NCBI GenBank assembly: GCA_037013495.1
Contig: CM072806.1
Coordinates: 7,928,001 to 7,992,000 of the forward strand
Length of the DNA: 64,000 nucleotides
Source of the DNA: Hippophae tibetana
Taxonomy: Eukaryota > Streptophyta > Magnoliopsida > Rosales > Elaeagnaceae
Direction of reading: 5' to 3'
The notes beneath the pieces were generated by a model. The model saw only the letters and a list, made by a program, of their open reading frames with translations. It had not been told where the DNA came from and did not search any database. Both the position numbers and the translations under genes were made by a program. Each line of letters begins with the position of its first letter. The first letter of the stretch is position 1. Positions 50,861 through 64,000 of the stretch are shown piece after piece.

Positions 50861-53800
50861 TAACTCTTTGGTTTTTTGCTTTTTCTTTACCCCTTAGTTT
50901 CCTGATTGTTATTATTTTTATTAATTATATTGCATTATGGATTAATAAGCAGCCAGCCCATGCAGGACTTTTATTGTAGTTAAGCGAGATATCTTAGTCA
51001 AAAAAAGACTAATGAGTGATCAATTCCCAAGATCTCACCTAAACATGCATTTCTATAAATTAAGCTTAAAACAATAGTGAGATAACCATCCTTAAAGAAC
51101 TTTGTTTTTATTGTGCATCACAGTATAGGTGACTGCTACTTATTCTGCTTTAAATGAATAAGATTTATAGTTAAATTTTCATTTTCTTTGTTTTTTTATA
51201 GATCTGATTTTGTTATCCTTTAATACATGTTCTATGGATGAAAAGGGAGTAGCAAAGAACAATTTTATCACATGTTTGACGCCCTATATGAATTATTGAA
51301 AAAGAACAACAAAGAAAAAAATACATTACATATCACTGATTAAACTGTTTAATTTTCGAAACAGTGGTCATTTTACTTTAACCAAAACATGTCTACTTTT
51401 ATTTTTATGTTTAATTTTCTTTCTAATCCTCTAATCTTCTCTTTCATATTGTTATTAAACACTATTAGGAGCCTATGTAAGTGTTCAAAGAAGCATGCAT
51501 TTTCTTTGGAGTCTTTAAAGATATTTTTATGTCATTAATGACGTGAAATGTTTCATTGAGGTTTACTGTTATGTCAACAGTTATCTTTATGGATCATTAG
51601 AGGTATTGATGTTATCCACGTAGATGGTGCTAATATAGAAACAAAAGAGAGAAACTCTTAAGTATTTATTTAATTAGAGACACAAGAATATTTATGGATA
51701 TTGATATGCTTGACTTGCTGCTACATTATACTTTGAATCCTAAAGAGAAGTTTGTTTAATCAATTATATAGATTAATGTAATATACACTCATTTAATTTT
51801 AATTCTTTGACCAATTATATGTCAGTGTAATTTGTAGTCAAAATCATCTCTGCTTTTTTTCTATGTATTTTTGTGAGAGAATTTTGTTACAGTTTTGTCC
51901 TAAAATGGTTTTTTTGTTTAAGACAGTATTATTCCATGACAAATAATTTTGTCTTTGAAACTATTATTTTTTTAAGACAAAATATAATTTTATCTCGATT
52001 GATTTTGTAAGACCCCTAATTCAGAAGAAAAGGATGGATAAAATATTTTAACTTTAATTTAATTTTGGGACAAAATTTTAACTTTTAAAAACAAAAACCC
52101 TTGTCCCAGAAAATAAATTTTCTTGTAGTGAAATTGTATAAAAATAGAGATTACAGATTATTTACCCTATATGTTTGTTATAATTTTTTACAAGTTACTT
52201 AATTTTAATGTTTTTTATCTAATAATTAAAAGAGATGAATACCACTAACGTTCTGTACTTATAAAAAATAATGTTATTTTTTAATCAAAATATCATAAAT
52301 ATTATTATGTGATAAATATCAATAAAAATGTTTTTTATTAAAACATTATTTTTATATATTTATTTTTAAAATAATTTAGTTTTGAAATTATCTATTTATA
52401 GTTTTTATATATTTAATCAAATAATTATTTATTAAAATTTGGAACTGATTTATTACTTTTTTAATATAATTTTTTTATTTCTTCCTCATTACAACGTTTA
52501 TTTTTTATAAATTTTATTTTTAAGAATTAAAATTATAACATATACAATTGAGATTTATCAATTTATAATATTATTACACTTATAATTTAAATAATTATTT
52601 TATATTTTAACTATTTGATTAATTAATTGACTTAATGATAAAAATAAGCACCATAATTAAATATATTTATTAAATAAAAAATTAATTTAAAATATAAAAA
52701 ATTAATTATTTAATGTTTTATAAAATTTTATAATTTTAATAAATTTAAGTTTCGTAAATTTACTAAAATTTATGTTGATATTAATAATCATTAATATGTC
52801 GAACCTCAACAAAGCCCAAAAGGCAAATCCCGTATGCAACCTTGGATAAGCCCAAAATAACGCTTGTTCTCATCTCAGCAAAGGCAAATTCGCTCACATT
52901 GAGAAAAATTCTAAATACATCACCGCAACTATCAAATCAAATCCGCTAATGTGCACAAAATATTCATGTTGATAGTTCTCATCTTTGCATGTAACTCCAC
53001 CGATCTTAATTTATGAGAGAGAAAGGAATCGATACCAAAGTTAATATTTATAAACTATTAGAAGTTTTTTATACTAATGTAAAATTTTAGATGTAATATA
53101 AATAATATTATTAATAAATATTAAATTTATTAAAATACATCAAATAAAAAACTATCATAAAAATGAAATATTTGCAATATTTAGAGGAATAATCTAACTT
53201 AATGCATAAATAAATATACATGTCACAATCTCAATTAATTAAATGGTCTCCTGATTAATTTAAAGTATTAATTTTTATTAATATTAGAGAAATATTTTCA
53301 TTTTTAAAAATATTAAAATATTTAATCACTATGCCATTAGTGTTTTATATTCCAAAAATATCAATTTCATTAATTTTTTATTTTTTACTTTTACTTTTAT
53401 ATTTAGTTAATAACACAAAAATAAATTATTGATGACAACTTGAATATATTTATTATTAGGAAAAAAATAGATATATTTATCATTACTTATAAATAGGATG
53501 AAAATGTTCACATCATCCATGATATTGTAACAATAATATTATTTTTACATATCTTAATATGACATCAAAACATGTTATTCATATTTTTTGATAAATTTTT
53601 TGTAAAAGTGTTGATAATATTGGCAAAATATAATTATCGATAAAATATTATTTAAATATATTTTTTGATTAAAATATCTTAGATATTATAAATATTATCT
53701 TTAAAATGTTAACAAAATATTAATTATTGATTTTCTTTACTTTTTTTTCTTCTTTATTGGTAATTATTTAAATTTAATTTTCTTAATTTGATAGTAAATA

Positions 53801-55983
53801 TTATATTCTCTCTTTTTTAAACATGTTTGTTATATATATATTTTTAAAAATAATTAATTAATAAAATTTATTTTCATATTATCAAAAATTATAATAGTTA
53901 TAATTAGATTATTTAATTATTTTAAATATTTTAATTATTTATTTTACAATAATTAATAAAATATATATATATATATTATTAAAAAATATTTCAATTAATT
54001 AATATAAATATTTTATATATTTTAAAATGCATATATTAAATCAAATATTAATTTAAAATATAATTAATTAATTAGTTTGATATTTTATAAAAAAAATTAT
54101 ATTTTTAAAAACTTTTTTTTTAATTTTATTAATAATAATATTTTTATAAAAGTTATATTTAAATATCCAAAACATTTCCATCTCGTAAACTATAAACAAC
54201 AACGACTTTTTCTTCCAATTCAAGTCCAGCCTCTCATCATCAAAAGGTGTGTACTTTGTCCCCCCACTTGTGTCAGTGTCATGCTTAGACGTGCTTCTAA
54301 GCTAAGCACTCGTATCACGATAAAATATCAAAATTGCTCCCAAGTCCCAACTAATGTGGTTATAGGACTTTGACTATAGAATTTCTTTTATTTTTAACTG
54401 TTATTTCAAACTATAGTAAGTGTTATTTAATATGTTAACAAAATATTACTAACATTTAAAAAAAATATTATCATAATTCAAATTATCGCTGTAAAAAAAT
54501 TATTAAAAATATATTTATTCAATAATAATAACACTAATACTTACGAAAAGATGGATATGTTATGTATTTTTATTATATTAATAATAAAAATTATTATCGT
54601 AATATTATTTTTCAAAAAAATTGAAAAAAATTATATAAAATAATATTTTTAAAATTTATAATAATATTAAGTGAAATTGAATTAGATAAAATTTTAACAT
54701 TAATCAGATTTAAATAATTAAAATTCAACTTGCATTTAAATGATATTTATTGTAAAAAATTTAATTTAACTCTTTTAATAATAATAATATATGAATTACA
54801 TATAAGAAATATTATTTTTATGATTATAAATGTTATAAATATTATTTAATTAAATAATATTTAACGTGAAAAAATTTGATTTGATATTTTTAATAATAAT
54901 AATTTATAAAATACATATAATAAATATTATTTTTACTGAAGAAATGTTATAAATATTGTTTAATTTTTTTACTATTAATCATCACATACTAATCCATTTA
55001 ATGAATCACAATATAAGTGATTAGCACACAGAACATCCATATGTCACGCTAAAAACATCTATAGAAAACGTTATTGGATAATGAATACTCTCTTTTTAGT
55101 AAACAAAAGTCGCCACAAGCCAAATTGTACATGACAAATATGAACTTTGATTGTTGTCTTTAAAGAAGGCAGCTCTCCGTTTTCAATTAGCAAAGTTGTC
55201 TTTAAAGTAGTTGGTCCTCTAATTTATCTTAATAAATCGATTTAGTCCTTTTAAAGAGTTTTTTTTTCACAAGAGGATAAAAAATACTTTATAACAAGAT
55301 AATTAAAAACCATTTTCTCATAAAGTAAAAAAAAATATAGGAGTATTTTGACAACATAAATCTAAATCATAGAACTTTAACACAATTTACTATTATTTTT
55401 GTAAGATATTAACCTATTTAATAATATTTATTAATTTTGTTTTCTTTTAATAAAATTATATTTAATTTGATGTAATTCGAATTTATAACTTAAAATAGGA
55501 GTGAAGTGAAAATTATTATAAATTACATATATAATGACTGTTGAACTTCTAATAAAGCGATATAATAGTCGTATAGTAAAATCCTCATTCTTCAATCATG
55601 GTTTGATTAGAGAAAAATATTCGCCCACTCCCCATCGATGATATTTGGTTGTTTTTGCTATAAAAACTCTTCTAGTTATATAATACATGAAAAGCTGTCT
55701 ATAACATAAGTAGATAAAGTAGTTAGTAACCAAAGTAAAGCTATCTGAAACAGTTATCCAAAGCAAAAGTGGCTCTCATTAAGACACTATCACACAAGAT
55801 GTACTGTAGTCATGAAGAGGCAATCAAGCTAACTTTCAGTTCAGTATTTTACTTTTTTTTTAAAACCCAACACTACAAAAAAGTAAAAAAAAAAAAAGAG
55901 AGAAGAAGAAATAAATGCAGATAAATAAGGTCATTTTGAAGCTAACTTGAGCTTTCAAAAACAGGGTCCCCAAATAAAACGTA
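50861..55983. other. Long AT-rich spacer downstream of the HSL2-type gene
   Basis: No gene recognised in 5 kb. At 51880-52131 repeated TAAGACA / GGGACAAAAT motifs end in TTTCTTGTAGTG, resembling the right end of a CACTA-like non-autonomous element, with no left end identified. A less AT-rich patch at 52800-53010 and another at 54170-54370 (98-codon frame, no known motif) hold no recognisable gene. The 55700-55983 segment likely includes the HSL2-type 3' UTR. Confidence 0.5.
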
Positions 55984-58900
55984 TCATTGAATCAATTTTG
56001 GACTAGCCAATCTGGGGGCCTTTAATAATTCAACAACTCTTCTCATGGATGGCCTGTTAATGGGAAGTGATGATGTACACATTAAAGCTACATTCAGAAC
56101 CTTCTCAATATCATCATAATCGTACTTAGATGCATTCATTCTTGGGTCAACAAAATCTCTGTAATTATTGCCTAATATTGCACCACTATCTTCTTCTGGA
56201 GTTTTCAAAGCAGTCTCAATCACCCACTTCACAATGTCCTTGTTTTCTCCAAAACTAGAGTCATTCGGCCTCTTTCCGGTTATCAACTCTAAAAGCACCA
56301 CACCGTAACTGTAAACATCACTCTTCTCATTCACCTTCAATGTGTACGCATACTCTACAATATTCACACAATTAATTCCAAGATACTCTTAAACTAATGT
56401 AGTTAATAAATAAATAAATAAATAAAACAAAGGTACAACAAAGCTATCTTACCTGGCGCAATGTATCCGTAGGACCCAGCGATGCGTGACATGGCAAAAT
56501 CTTCTTCTTCCACGTCCTGTTGCAAAATCCTGGCAAGTCCAAAGTCAGATACACGTGGATTGAAATCCACGTCTAAAAGAATGTTGTTACTCTTAACATC
56601 CCTGTGTACGATAGCAGGCATACAATCGTGATGCAGATAAGCCAAGCCTTTTGCAGAGCCCACTGCTATCTTGAATCGTTTCGGCCAATCCAATAAACCT
56701 CCACTCTTTTCTCCATGCAGCACGTCGCCTAAGCTTCCGTTCTCCATGTACTCGTAGCCGAGTATTCTAAAGTCCTCTCCACTACAACTAAACAATAATT
56801 TTACAATATTGCCATGGCGGATTCCACCCAATGTTTCAACTTCGGATCTGAATATTGCATATGAATCGGGCTTTCGGTTTCCTCCCAATAGCTTCTTTAC
56901 AGCAACTATTTGACCTGACTTTAGTTTAACTTTGTATACAAGTCCCGACCCGCCAGTCCCAATGATGTTTTCTTCTGTTAGAGAACCAGTAACTTCTTCT
57001 TCGTTGAACCCTATCCTTTGAAATGTGGTTACTTTGTGGAGCCGCTTGGATTTACCGCCAAAGGACTCAGATCTTTTCTTGAAATGCCAGGACAAGGAAC
57101 CAATGAGAAGAGCAGCACAAATTGACAAAACGATTACAACGTAAAGAGTTGCGGGTCGGGTTTTCGGGCATTGAGAAAGAGGTTTTAAATTCGGACTGCA
57201 GAGATTCGGGTTCCCCAATAGACTCGAAATGTAGAGATGGTAGTTGAATCCCAGAGGAACTTTTCCTTGAAGATTGTTATTTGAGACGTTGAATTGATTG
57301 AGCTTCAGCTTGCTGAGATCTTCCGGAATCTCTCCCTTGAGGGTGTTGACTGAGAGATCAAGATAATTCAGCACCGGCTTGTCGCCGAGTTCTGGTGGGA
57401 TTTTGCCTGATAGTTGATTTTTAGAGAGATTTAACTCAGTCAAATCCATCCAGGATCCAACTGAACTTGGAATCGTTCCAGTGAACATATTTTCTTGCAT
57501 TCTAAGTTTCTGTAACTCCTTTAACTTGGTTAAGCACGAAGGAATGTCGCCGGAAAAAAAATTCCGGCTAACATCAAGAGTTTTCAGATTCCGAAGTTTA
57601 CAAATAACAGTAGGGATCACACCTGAAAACTTGTTATTGGAGATCGTAAGCTCGGTGATTTCACTTGCAACAGCGATGGATGGAGAAACAGATCCTTCGA
57701 AGTGATTACCATTCAATTGAAGTAATGTAAGTGGTTTAGCCCAAAACTTGGCCGGCAATTCGCCAGAATGTTCATTGTCTTCGATTCGTATATAATTTAA
57801 CGAATCGCAATTGACTACCGTGTCCGGCAAATTTCCAGAAAATTTGTTGTTGAATGCGACTAGACGCTCAAGCTTCTTTCTGAAGCAGAGGTACTTTGGC
57901 AACTCACCACTGAAATTATTCGTAGAGACATCTAAGTCTTCCAAGTTGGAATATCGGCCGAGATTTTCGGGTAGTCTCCCGGAAAAGCTGTTATTAAAAA
58001 GCTTCAACTGCCAGAGATTAGAGCTTCTCGCTAAACTCTCAGGGACTTCACCTTCAAACAAATTGTCATTGAGATTCAGAGACTCGAAATTCAAGCCAGC
58101 AATCTTGTCCGGTAATTTGCCGGTGAAACCGTTCTGCGAAATATCAAAATTTCTCAAAGTGCTCAAATTGCCTAAAGATTCAGGCAATTGACCAGACAAT
58201 TGATTTTGGTACAACTCAATTTGTTCAACGCTTCTCAGACCTCCTATAGTATCTGGAATTTTTCCAGATAGTAGATTAGTAGATAAATCAAGGTTCTTAA
58301 GGGAAACTAGATTTCCAACCGAATCTGGTATATTTCCATTGAGATTCGTAGAAGCTAGCCAGAGAACCTCGAGCTTTGTTAAATTTCCGATTTCTGGAGG
58401 TAGAGGACTCGGTTTGAAAGAAGTGTAACCAAGTAATAACTGAGTCAGCTCACTGATATTTCCCAAGAACGAAGGGATTGAACGATTGAAGAAATTGTTT
58501 GACAAATTGAGCACTTTCAAGGCCGGAAATCGTCCAAAGCTCGCTGGTATATCACCGGTGAAGTTGTTATACGAGAGGTCAAGGAACTTTAATTCGGAAA
58601 ACTCCGGTGTAAACTCCGGCAACTGTCCAAAGATAACATTAAACGAGAGGTCCAATTCATGAAGGTGAGAACACAGTGAGAGCGATTCTGAAGAAAGACT
58701 GCCATTAATGTTATTGTCTGCAAGATAAAGGTTTCTAAGGCTCCGAATCCGACAAAACCCAGATGGAAATTCGCCATAAATGTTAGTATGAGATAAGTTG
58801 ATTGAAATAACAGAATGCTTCTTACTATCACAAGTAATACCAGTCCAATTGCAGGGATTATGATCGTCGTTTACAACCCAATTCTTGAGTTTTCCGTCTG

Positions 58901-59030
58901 GGTCATCAAGTCCAGTATTCTTGACCCGGATTAAAATTTCTGAATCTCCGGCAAGACAGAGTATCGGGATAAAAGAACAGATCAAAAGAGCACATGTTAC
59001 GAGTAAAGACTTCAAATTCAAGTTATTCAT
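55984..59030 (-). CDS. HSL2: LRR receptor-like kinase, HAESA-LIKE 2 type
   Basis: Two exons, 56453-59030 and 55984-56354, with a 98-nt GT-AG intron that splits the Glu codon of the APE motif, encode 982 residues. Order: signal peptide (1-27); a capped LRR N-domain with [10 protein letters not shown]; about twenty 24-residue plant LRRs; a C-terminal cap (GNPNLCSPN..); a membrane helix at about 628-650; and a kinase domain. The kinase has the glycine loop GTGGSG (691-696), Lys in VAVKK (712), HRD with Asp811, DFG with Asp829, and [21 protein letters not shown]; it is a complete RD kinase. Length and motifs match Arabidopsis HSL2, a plasma-membrane receptor for IDA-family peptides in organ separation. 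An upstream in-frame Met at 59081 exists, but 59030 gives a proper signal peptide. Residue 758 is Gly in LGYEYM where relatives have LVYE. Confidence 0.95.
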
Positions 59031-59110
59031 GTCACGAAAAAGAAAATAGAAAGCAAAAGTTCCACTAGTGAGAGTGAGCAATCGACAGAATTTTCGGGTT
59101 TTATTAGAAG

Positions 59111-59136
59111 GAGAGAGAGAGAGAGAGAGAGAGAGA
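59111..59136 (-). repeat. (TC)n tract in the HSL2-type leader
   Basis: Thirteen GA units on the plus strand, i.e. TC on the sense strand, 81-107 nt upstream of the chosen start codon, probably in the 5' UTR or core promoter. Likely length-polymorphic. Confidence 0.85.
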
Positions 59137-59234
59137 ATGGAGGTGGTTCATGCACGGAGACGATGGTGACAAGTACGAGGTGGACATGATATAGAAGGCA
59201 ATTACAAAATTTACTAATTTTCAAGGGGTTCACA

Positions 59235-62111
59235 TGGAAAATGCTTTATTAGGCCTTATCGTTTTTGGGATACTAAAGAGTTAAATTTGGGTTGTTAGAG
59301 TGATTAAAGAGATATAATTACACAGGTTTTACTAGGAATGCTAATAATTAATATTTGTAAATATATTTATACTTATACGATAAAGTTATTAAGTTTTTAA
59401 GAAATTTATGTCACTTAAATATACCACCGTAATTAATATAGATACAGATATAAATATAAATATTGATTTATATATATTTAATATTTTTCCAAGTTTTACG
59501 TGTGATTTATATTTTGGTTTTTCTCGAAACTTTTTTGACCAATGGAATATGAGTCTTTGTGGATTGGAAATTACTCATGACTCCAAGTGAAAAAAATGTG
59601 GATGGGTCTCAAAAACTGTCGCAAGAACATTTCTAGAACAAGAAGCATAGAAAACGTGAAGATTACAAATATAATGAAAGGCTTGTTTCAAAAAAAAAAA
59701 AAAAAGTATAATGAAAGGCTAGAGATTAGTACGCTATCATGGTGGGGTTTCAGAATAAGGACAAATTCCATTAGGGGGAGAAACTAGACGTTGGGTAAGA
59801 AATGTGATGTTAGAGATGTTGGGTTATGACTTATGAAGAAATAGTATTTTCTATTGTTTTTTTTTTATAATATTTATTTATTTTTATCTATTTTAAGAAA
59901 AAAATTATTTACGTTCTCTTTTATTTATTTTAAAAATAATATTTAAATTTTATATTTAATTTTTGTTAATATTTAATTATATTAGTGTAAAAATGTGAAT
60001 ACACTGGGATAAATATAATTTTTATTTATTATATGAATAATATTATGATTTAAATAAATTATAATTAAAAGAATGGAATGAAAGTAAAATAATGATATAA
60101 AAATAATTATTTATTGTAAAAAATACTCAAGTTTAATAATTATTTTTTTATAACAGTTTAATTCTATTATTATAAAAAATGATCGTATAAAGAAAAATAT
60201 AATTTTTATTTAATTTTTTAATTTTTATAATTACATTAAATAAAAACCGTTATGATAAAAAATATAAAAATAATTATTTATTTTTTATAACAATAAAATT
60301 ATTTTTTTATAAAAAATTAAGTAAAAAAATTTAAATATTATTTTAAAAATAAATATATGATATTTATCGTGAGATCCTGTATTTTAAAAACAACCATTGT
60401 ATATGTGAATTTAAACTTCTTGATACAAATAGTATTAGTATAATTTTAGTTATTAAATTAACATTATATTTGTTAATTTAGTTATATGAAAAGAAATAAT
60501 AATCACGTTCTTTTACCTATAAACCTATTTATTGGATTCATCTGAAGCTAAAGCAGTAGGGTGAAATGTGGATGCTTCTTGAGCGGCAAGTGTGGCAAGA
60601 GGTTAGGTTTCTGTCACGTTGAAAAGTGAAATCAATAAATATCTATTGGTTGAATCTAGTTGGAATTTATTTTAAACATTTTTATTCGTTTTAATTTAAG
60701 ATAAATTTGTAACTCAAGTTTCAAAGCAATCGGATTATTACTTTAAATAAATAGATTAAATTATTGTAAATTATGTTAGGATGAGAATATTTTTAAAGCA
60801 AATTATCTATTTTAATAATAATAATTATTATTATTATTATCTTTCTAGAAATATAGTGAGCATATTTCCATTAAATTTTTACAAAGAAAGACCATTCGCT
60901 CAAAACTTTCATTTACGGAGTCGTTTGAATTGAATGTGTCACACTTACTTTTGCATATGTGGAAAACAGTATTACTGATTTATAGCAGTGGTCGGTACTC
61001 ATTAGTGAAATTTTGTGTTTCAATGTATTTGACAGTTTGACTGTATATTTAATCATTTTAATTGCCTATTTAAAGTATTTTTAATCTACTTGCATCTAAT
61101 TAATATATTTTTAACAAAAATACATAATTAATTTTATGATTGTAACAAAAAAAATATAAAATATCTATTTTATTTTAATTAATAGTTATATTTTAATAAT
61201 AATTTAAATTATAATAATATATATCATCAAACAGAAAATGCCAATATGCATAATCTATTAGTACATCTACATTTGGTAAAAAAAAATAAGTATAACATTT
61301 ATCAAATTATAAATAAATTATATGTATAAAATAAGTATATATTTTTCTTAATTTTTTAATTTTTAGATTTTATTACTTAAATATATATTAAAAATTTAAT
61401 AATTTATATTTATTTATATTTAAATAAGATACATATATTATTTTTTATATATTTTCAATCATTAATTAAAATTCTGAATTGGCCACAATCATATAAAATA
61501 TTACTGTGATAATGTAAAGTGCTTGCTGCTTCTCTTCCTCCAAAGAGGCGTATAAACTGTTCTTTTAAAAAACATATTTTAAGTAAAATAATATTTGTAA
61601 AAGATAAAATTTTATTTCGTCGGGGATATCTTATATTTGGTAGTTATTTAAATTAATATTTTTAAAATACATTTTAATGGATAAAATTAACTTGAAGAAA
61701 TATAAGGATTTAAACTATAGATGTAACTTATTTAAAATTACCTTTATAAAAATAACATCTGTTATTAGAGATAAACCCCCTTAATTTAATCAAATTATTA
61801 TTTTATTATACAAGGTATATTTAATGAGTTACACATTTCAATTCTTATTCAACGTATAGTTTCTTGTGATAATGTGAATACATGGTATCTTGTTAAGAAT
61901 CATGTTTTTTGTTATAGAACTAAATATGTAGATCTTGATTTTAATTTTATACCACATAAAGTTTTTTAATCTTGATAATGTAGTATACATCATCTTAAAA
62001 ATAAATAATGACAAAGCTTCTCATTATCCAAAATTTTACAGAACTATGAATTAAGCTTAATACCTTGTATTGATCTTGAAATTAAGGTGATTTTATATTG
62101 AATTAATACAA
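59235..62111. other. AT-rich spacer upstream of the HSL2-type gene
   Basis: The first few hundred bases are promoter territory. No gene recognised. A 14-bp direct repeat TATAATGAAAGGCT (59670-59683 and 59707-59720) flanks a poly(A) tract. A short TTA/AAT tract lies at 60815-60840. Confidence 0.55.
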
Positions 62112-62470
62112 CACTACTTAAAAAAAATGATATTTAAGTCGATATATAAAGTTAGTTTTTTTTTCTTCCAAAAAATGACTTATAATTAATTTAAAGTTTG
62201 TTCGGTGTAAAATCGACGCTATGAACTACGTAAATAACGTCGATTGAAACGTAGAACCGATTCTACACCCGTTGATATTTCCTTTTATCTTCTTTCTTCC
62301 TCAGATATAAACTATTCTAAATGTTACATAATTCTCAAAAATCCAAAAATTTCTCCACTTCTCTTCTATTCTTTCTCATTTTTCGACCACTTACGACTAT
62401 TAATTTCAACGCCGATTAGTGATTTTCTTACTCTCTAACTTATCTTTTAGATCTCCTATTTTTTTGAGCA
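62112..62470. mobile_element. Diverged CACTA-type terminus, sister of the 38378 copy
   Basis: CACTACTTAAAAAAAATG followed by ATTTAAGTCGATA parallels CACTACTACAAAAATAG and ATTTAAGTCGATA at 38378. Next come GTTCGGTGTAAAATCGACGCTATG and AACGTCGATTG, decayed versions of the AACCGACGCTA repeats, mainly through C-to-T and G-to-A changes. From about 62275 it continues into a CT-rich region (62280-62460) not present at 38640, so this copy retains more internal sequence. No right end was seen. Confidence 0.65.
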
Positions 62471-64000
62471 AAATATTCAAAAAAATATATACCAATTTCT
62501 CACTTACAAAACACCATTTTTTGTACATTTATTTCATTTTTTCATTTCATTTACTTTTGTAATCATACGCACTTATAATTCATATTTTTTCTATTATTAT
62601 GTGTTATTATTTAAGTGTATAAATTTTTGTATTATGTATGTAGATTTTGTATTATAAAATCAAGAGAATAATATGATAATCTTGAATAACATAAGACAAC
62701 ACTATGATAATTTTTTTGCTATTAATTAATATTTTATTTTTTAATTATTTATATTGTTTTAAAATATTTATTAAATAGATTTGTTTTTTTTTTCTAATAT
62801 TATGTAATGATCGAATACATGTTTTAATTTCAGTATAATAAAAAATGAATAAAATTTGTAAAAAAAATTAAAAATTTAAAGTCAGTTCACGCGTTGAGAG
62901 GTTAGATTTACCAATAAATTTATGAAATGACCCTAAATCGTATATATTAGGTCTTATTATAGTTTTTTTCTAGTTTGGCATGAATTCTTGTACATTTATT
63001 TGCAAACAAACAACAAGTAAAAGAGGGAAACATATAACCGCATATTGTTTGCAGCACAATATAAAAGATTATAAATTTTTATAAACTATATTATATAAAA
63101 TAAAAATGATATAATTATGTATAAATTATGTATATTGACATTTTCTTTTATCTCAAATAAAAAATTTATTTATTTATTGTTATAATGTAAGAAAAATATA
63201 TAAAATAAACTAAATATTAATTTTAAAAGAATTATAATAAAATTATTTTGATATATAAAAACTACATAATATTTTATTAAAATACGTATTATCAATGTAA
63301 TCTAATTAAATTATTTAGATTATTTTTAAACAATATACATATTAATTATAAAATAAATTGATTTATTTTAATTTAATATAATTATATTTAACATATCTTA
63401 TAATTTGTATTAAAAATAGGAATAGAGAATACAATATTACAACATTGGACCATCACAAGTTGGGGTGTCCTTTGTTCTTTTAATGCTCTAATAAGTTTGG
63501 ATATAAATAATAATGAGAAGATTAATGTCTCTCCCTCGATAAGGTTTGGATGGTGAAAACGAAGAAAATGTATATAGTTAGTGTTTGTAGTTGAGAGAAT
63601 AAGAAATTATGTTATAATATTGAATAATTGTGGCTATTTATAGAAGATAATATATACGTTGATAATTTTATTTATAATAATAAATTTATCTTTAAATGTT
63701 AAATTTTGATACGATTAATTATCTTATTATCAAAATATAAGAGTTTAAATGTAATTCGTTTATTTTGTTAGATATTTAATGATATTGACATTTATTTATT
63801 AACTCGATGTTGATAGAAGTGAATTATTTTACACCCAATAATATTAGTATCAATTGATATCCTATTTATATTTTATCCATATTAATATTTATACAACATT
63901 ATCGTGAACAATTTATTTTAATATCAAAATCTTAACAATGTCGTGGACAGATTCATTCTTCCCTTTAAAACAGTTATGGCGAGCCCACACTTAATTTAAA
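62471..64000. other. AT-rich spacer to the window end
   Basis: Nothing recognised. A slightly less AT-rich patch near 63430-63600 shows no coding motif. Confidence 0.55.

Noticed and set aside
57481-58191. Plus-strand open frames opposite the LRR region
   Set aside because: Antisense shadows of the HSL2-type exon, a known effect of repetitive LRR codon use.

Overview
The window is nuclear DNA from a flowering plant, most likely a eudicot. The evidence is very AT-rich spacers, short GT-AG introns in widely spaced genes, plant-specific gene families (EPF-like peptide, HAESA-like receptor kinase, MREC-type alpha-tubulin) and plant-type transposons of every major class. I cannot name the species from sequence alone.

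Four host genes look intact. An EPIDERMAL PATTERNING FACTOR-like secreted peptide, closest to EPFL2, is at 4641-5229 (+, 3 exons). An intronless gene for a plant SMI1/KNR4 (SUKH)-like protein is at 12640-13719 (-). An alpha-tubulin gene is at 39687-41881 (-, 4 exons). A HAESA-LIKE 2 (HSL2)-type LRR receptor kinase is at 55984-59030 (-, 2 exons). They do not form a pathway cluster. EPFL2 and HSL2 both belong to secreted-peptide signalling, but as ligand and receptor of different systems, so their proximity is probably coincidental. A fifth, unrecognised and decayed gene-like fragment lies at about 31850-32765 (-).

The rest is spacer and mobile DNA. From left to right: a probable solo LTR (about 1987-2544); a LINE ORF1 remnant (about 8470-9030, -); a diverged tandem repeat (10600-11165); a complete but inactivated hAT transposon with a perfect 8-bp target-site duplication (14396-18374); a CACTA-type element (20888-24179) with gene-like interior sequence, a GCTGGT minisatellite and a hAT MITE nested in that minisatellite (22962-23314, 8-bp TSD); a decayed Copia element (about 26890-31333, -) with an internal 166-bp tandem duplication; a full-length but defective Tnt1/Tork-type Copia element with both LTRs and a 5-bp TSD (32907-38280, -); a CACTA terminus (38378-about 38640) with a diverged sister copy at 62112; a 153-bp tandem duplication just downstream of the tubulin gene; a decayed copy of the hAT MITE (45235-45499); a broken Ty3/Gypsy pol (about 46100-49060, +); an 84-bp tandem duplication (49894-50061); and a roughly 350-bp-spaced diverged repeat (50290-50850).

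Nothing here looks like a wholly new biological system. The best candidates for a second look are the possible gene-capturing CACTA element, the nested MITE, the SUKH-like gene and the duplicated sequence behind the tubulin gene.
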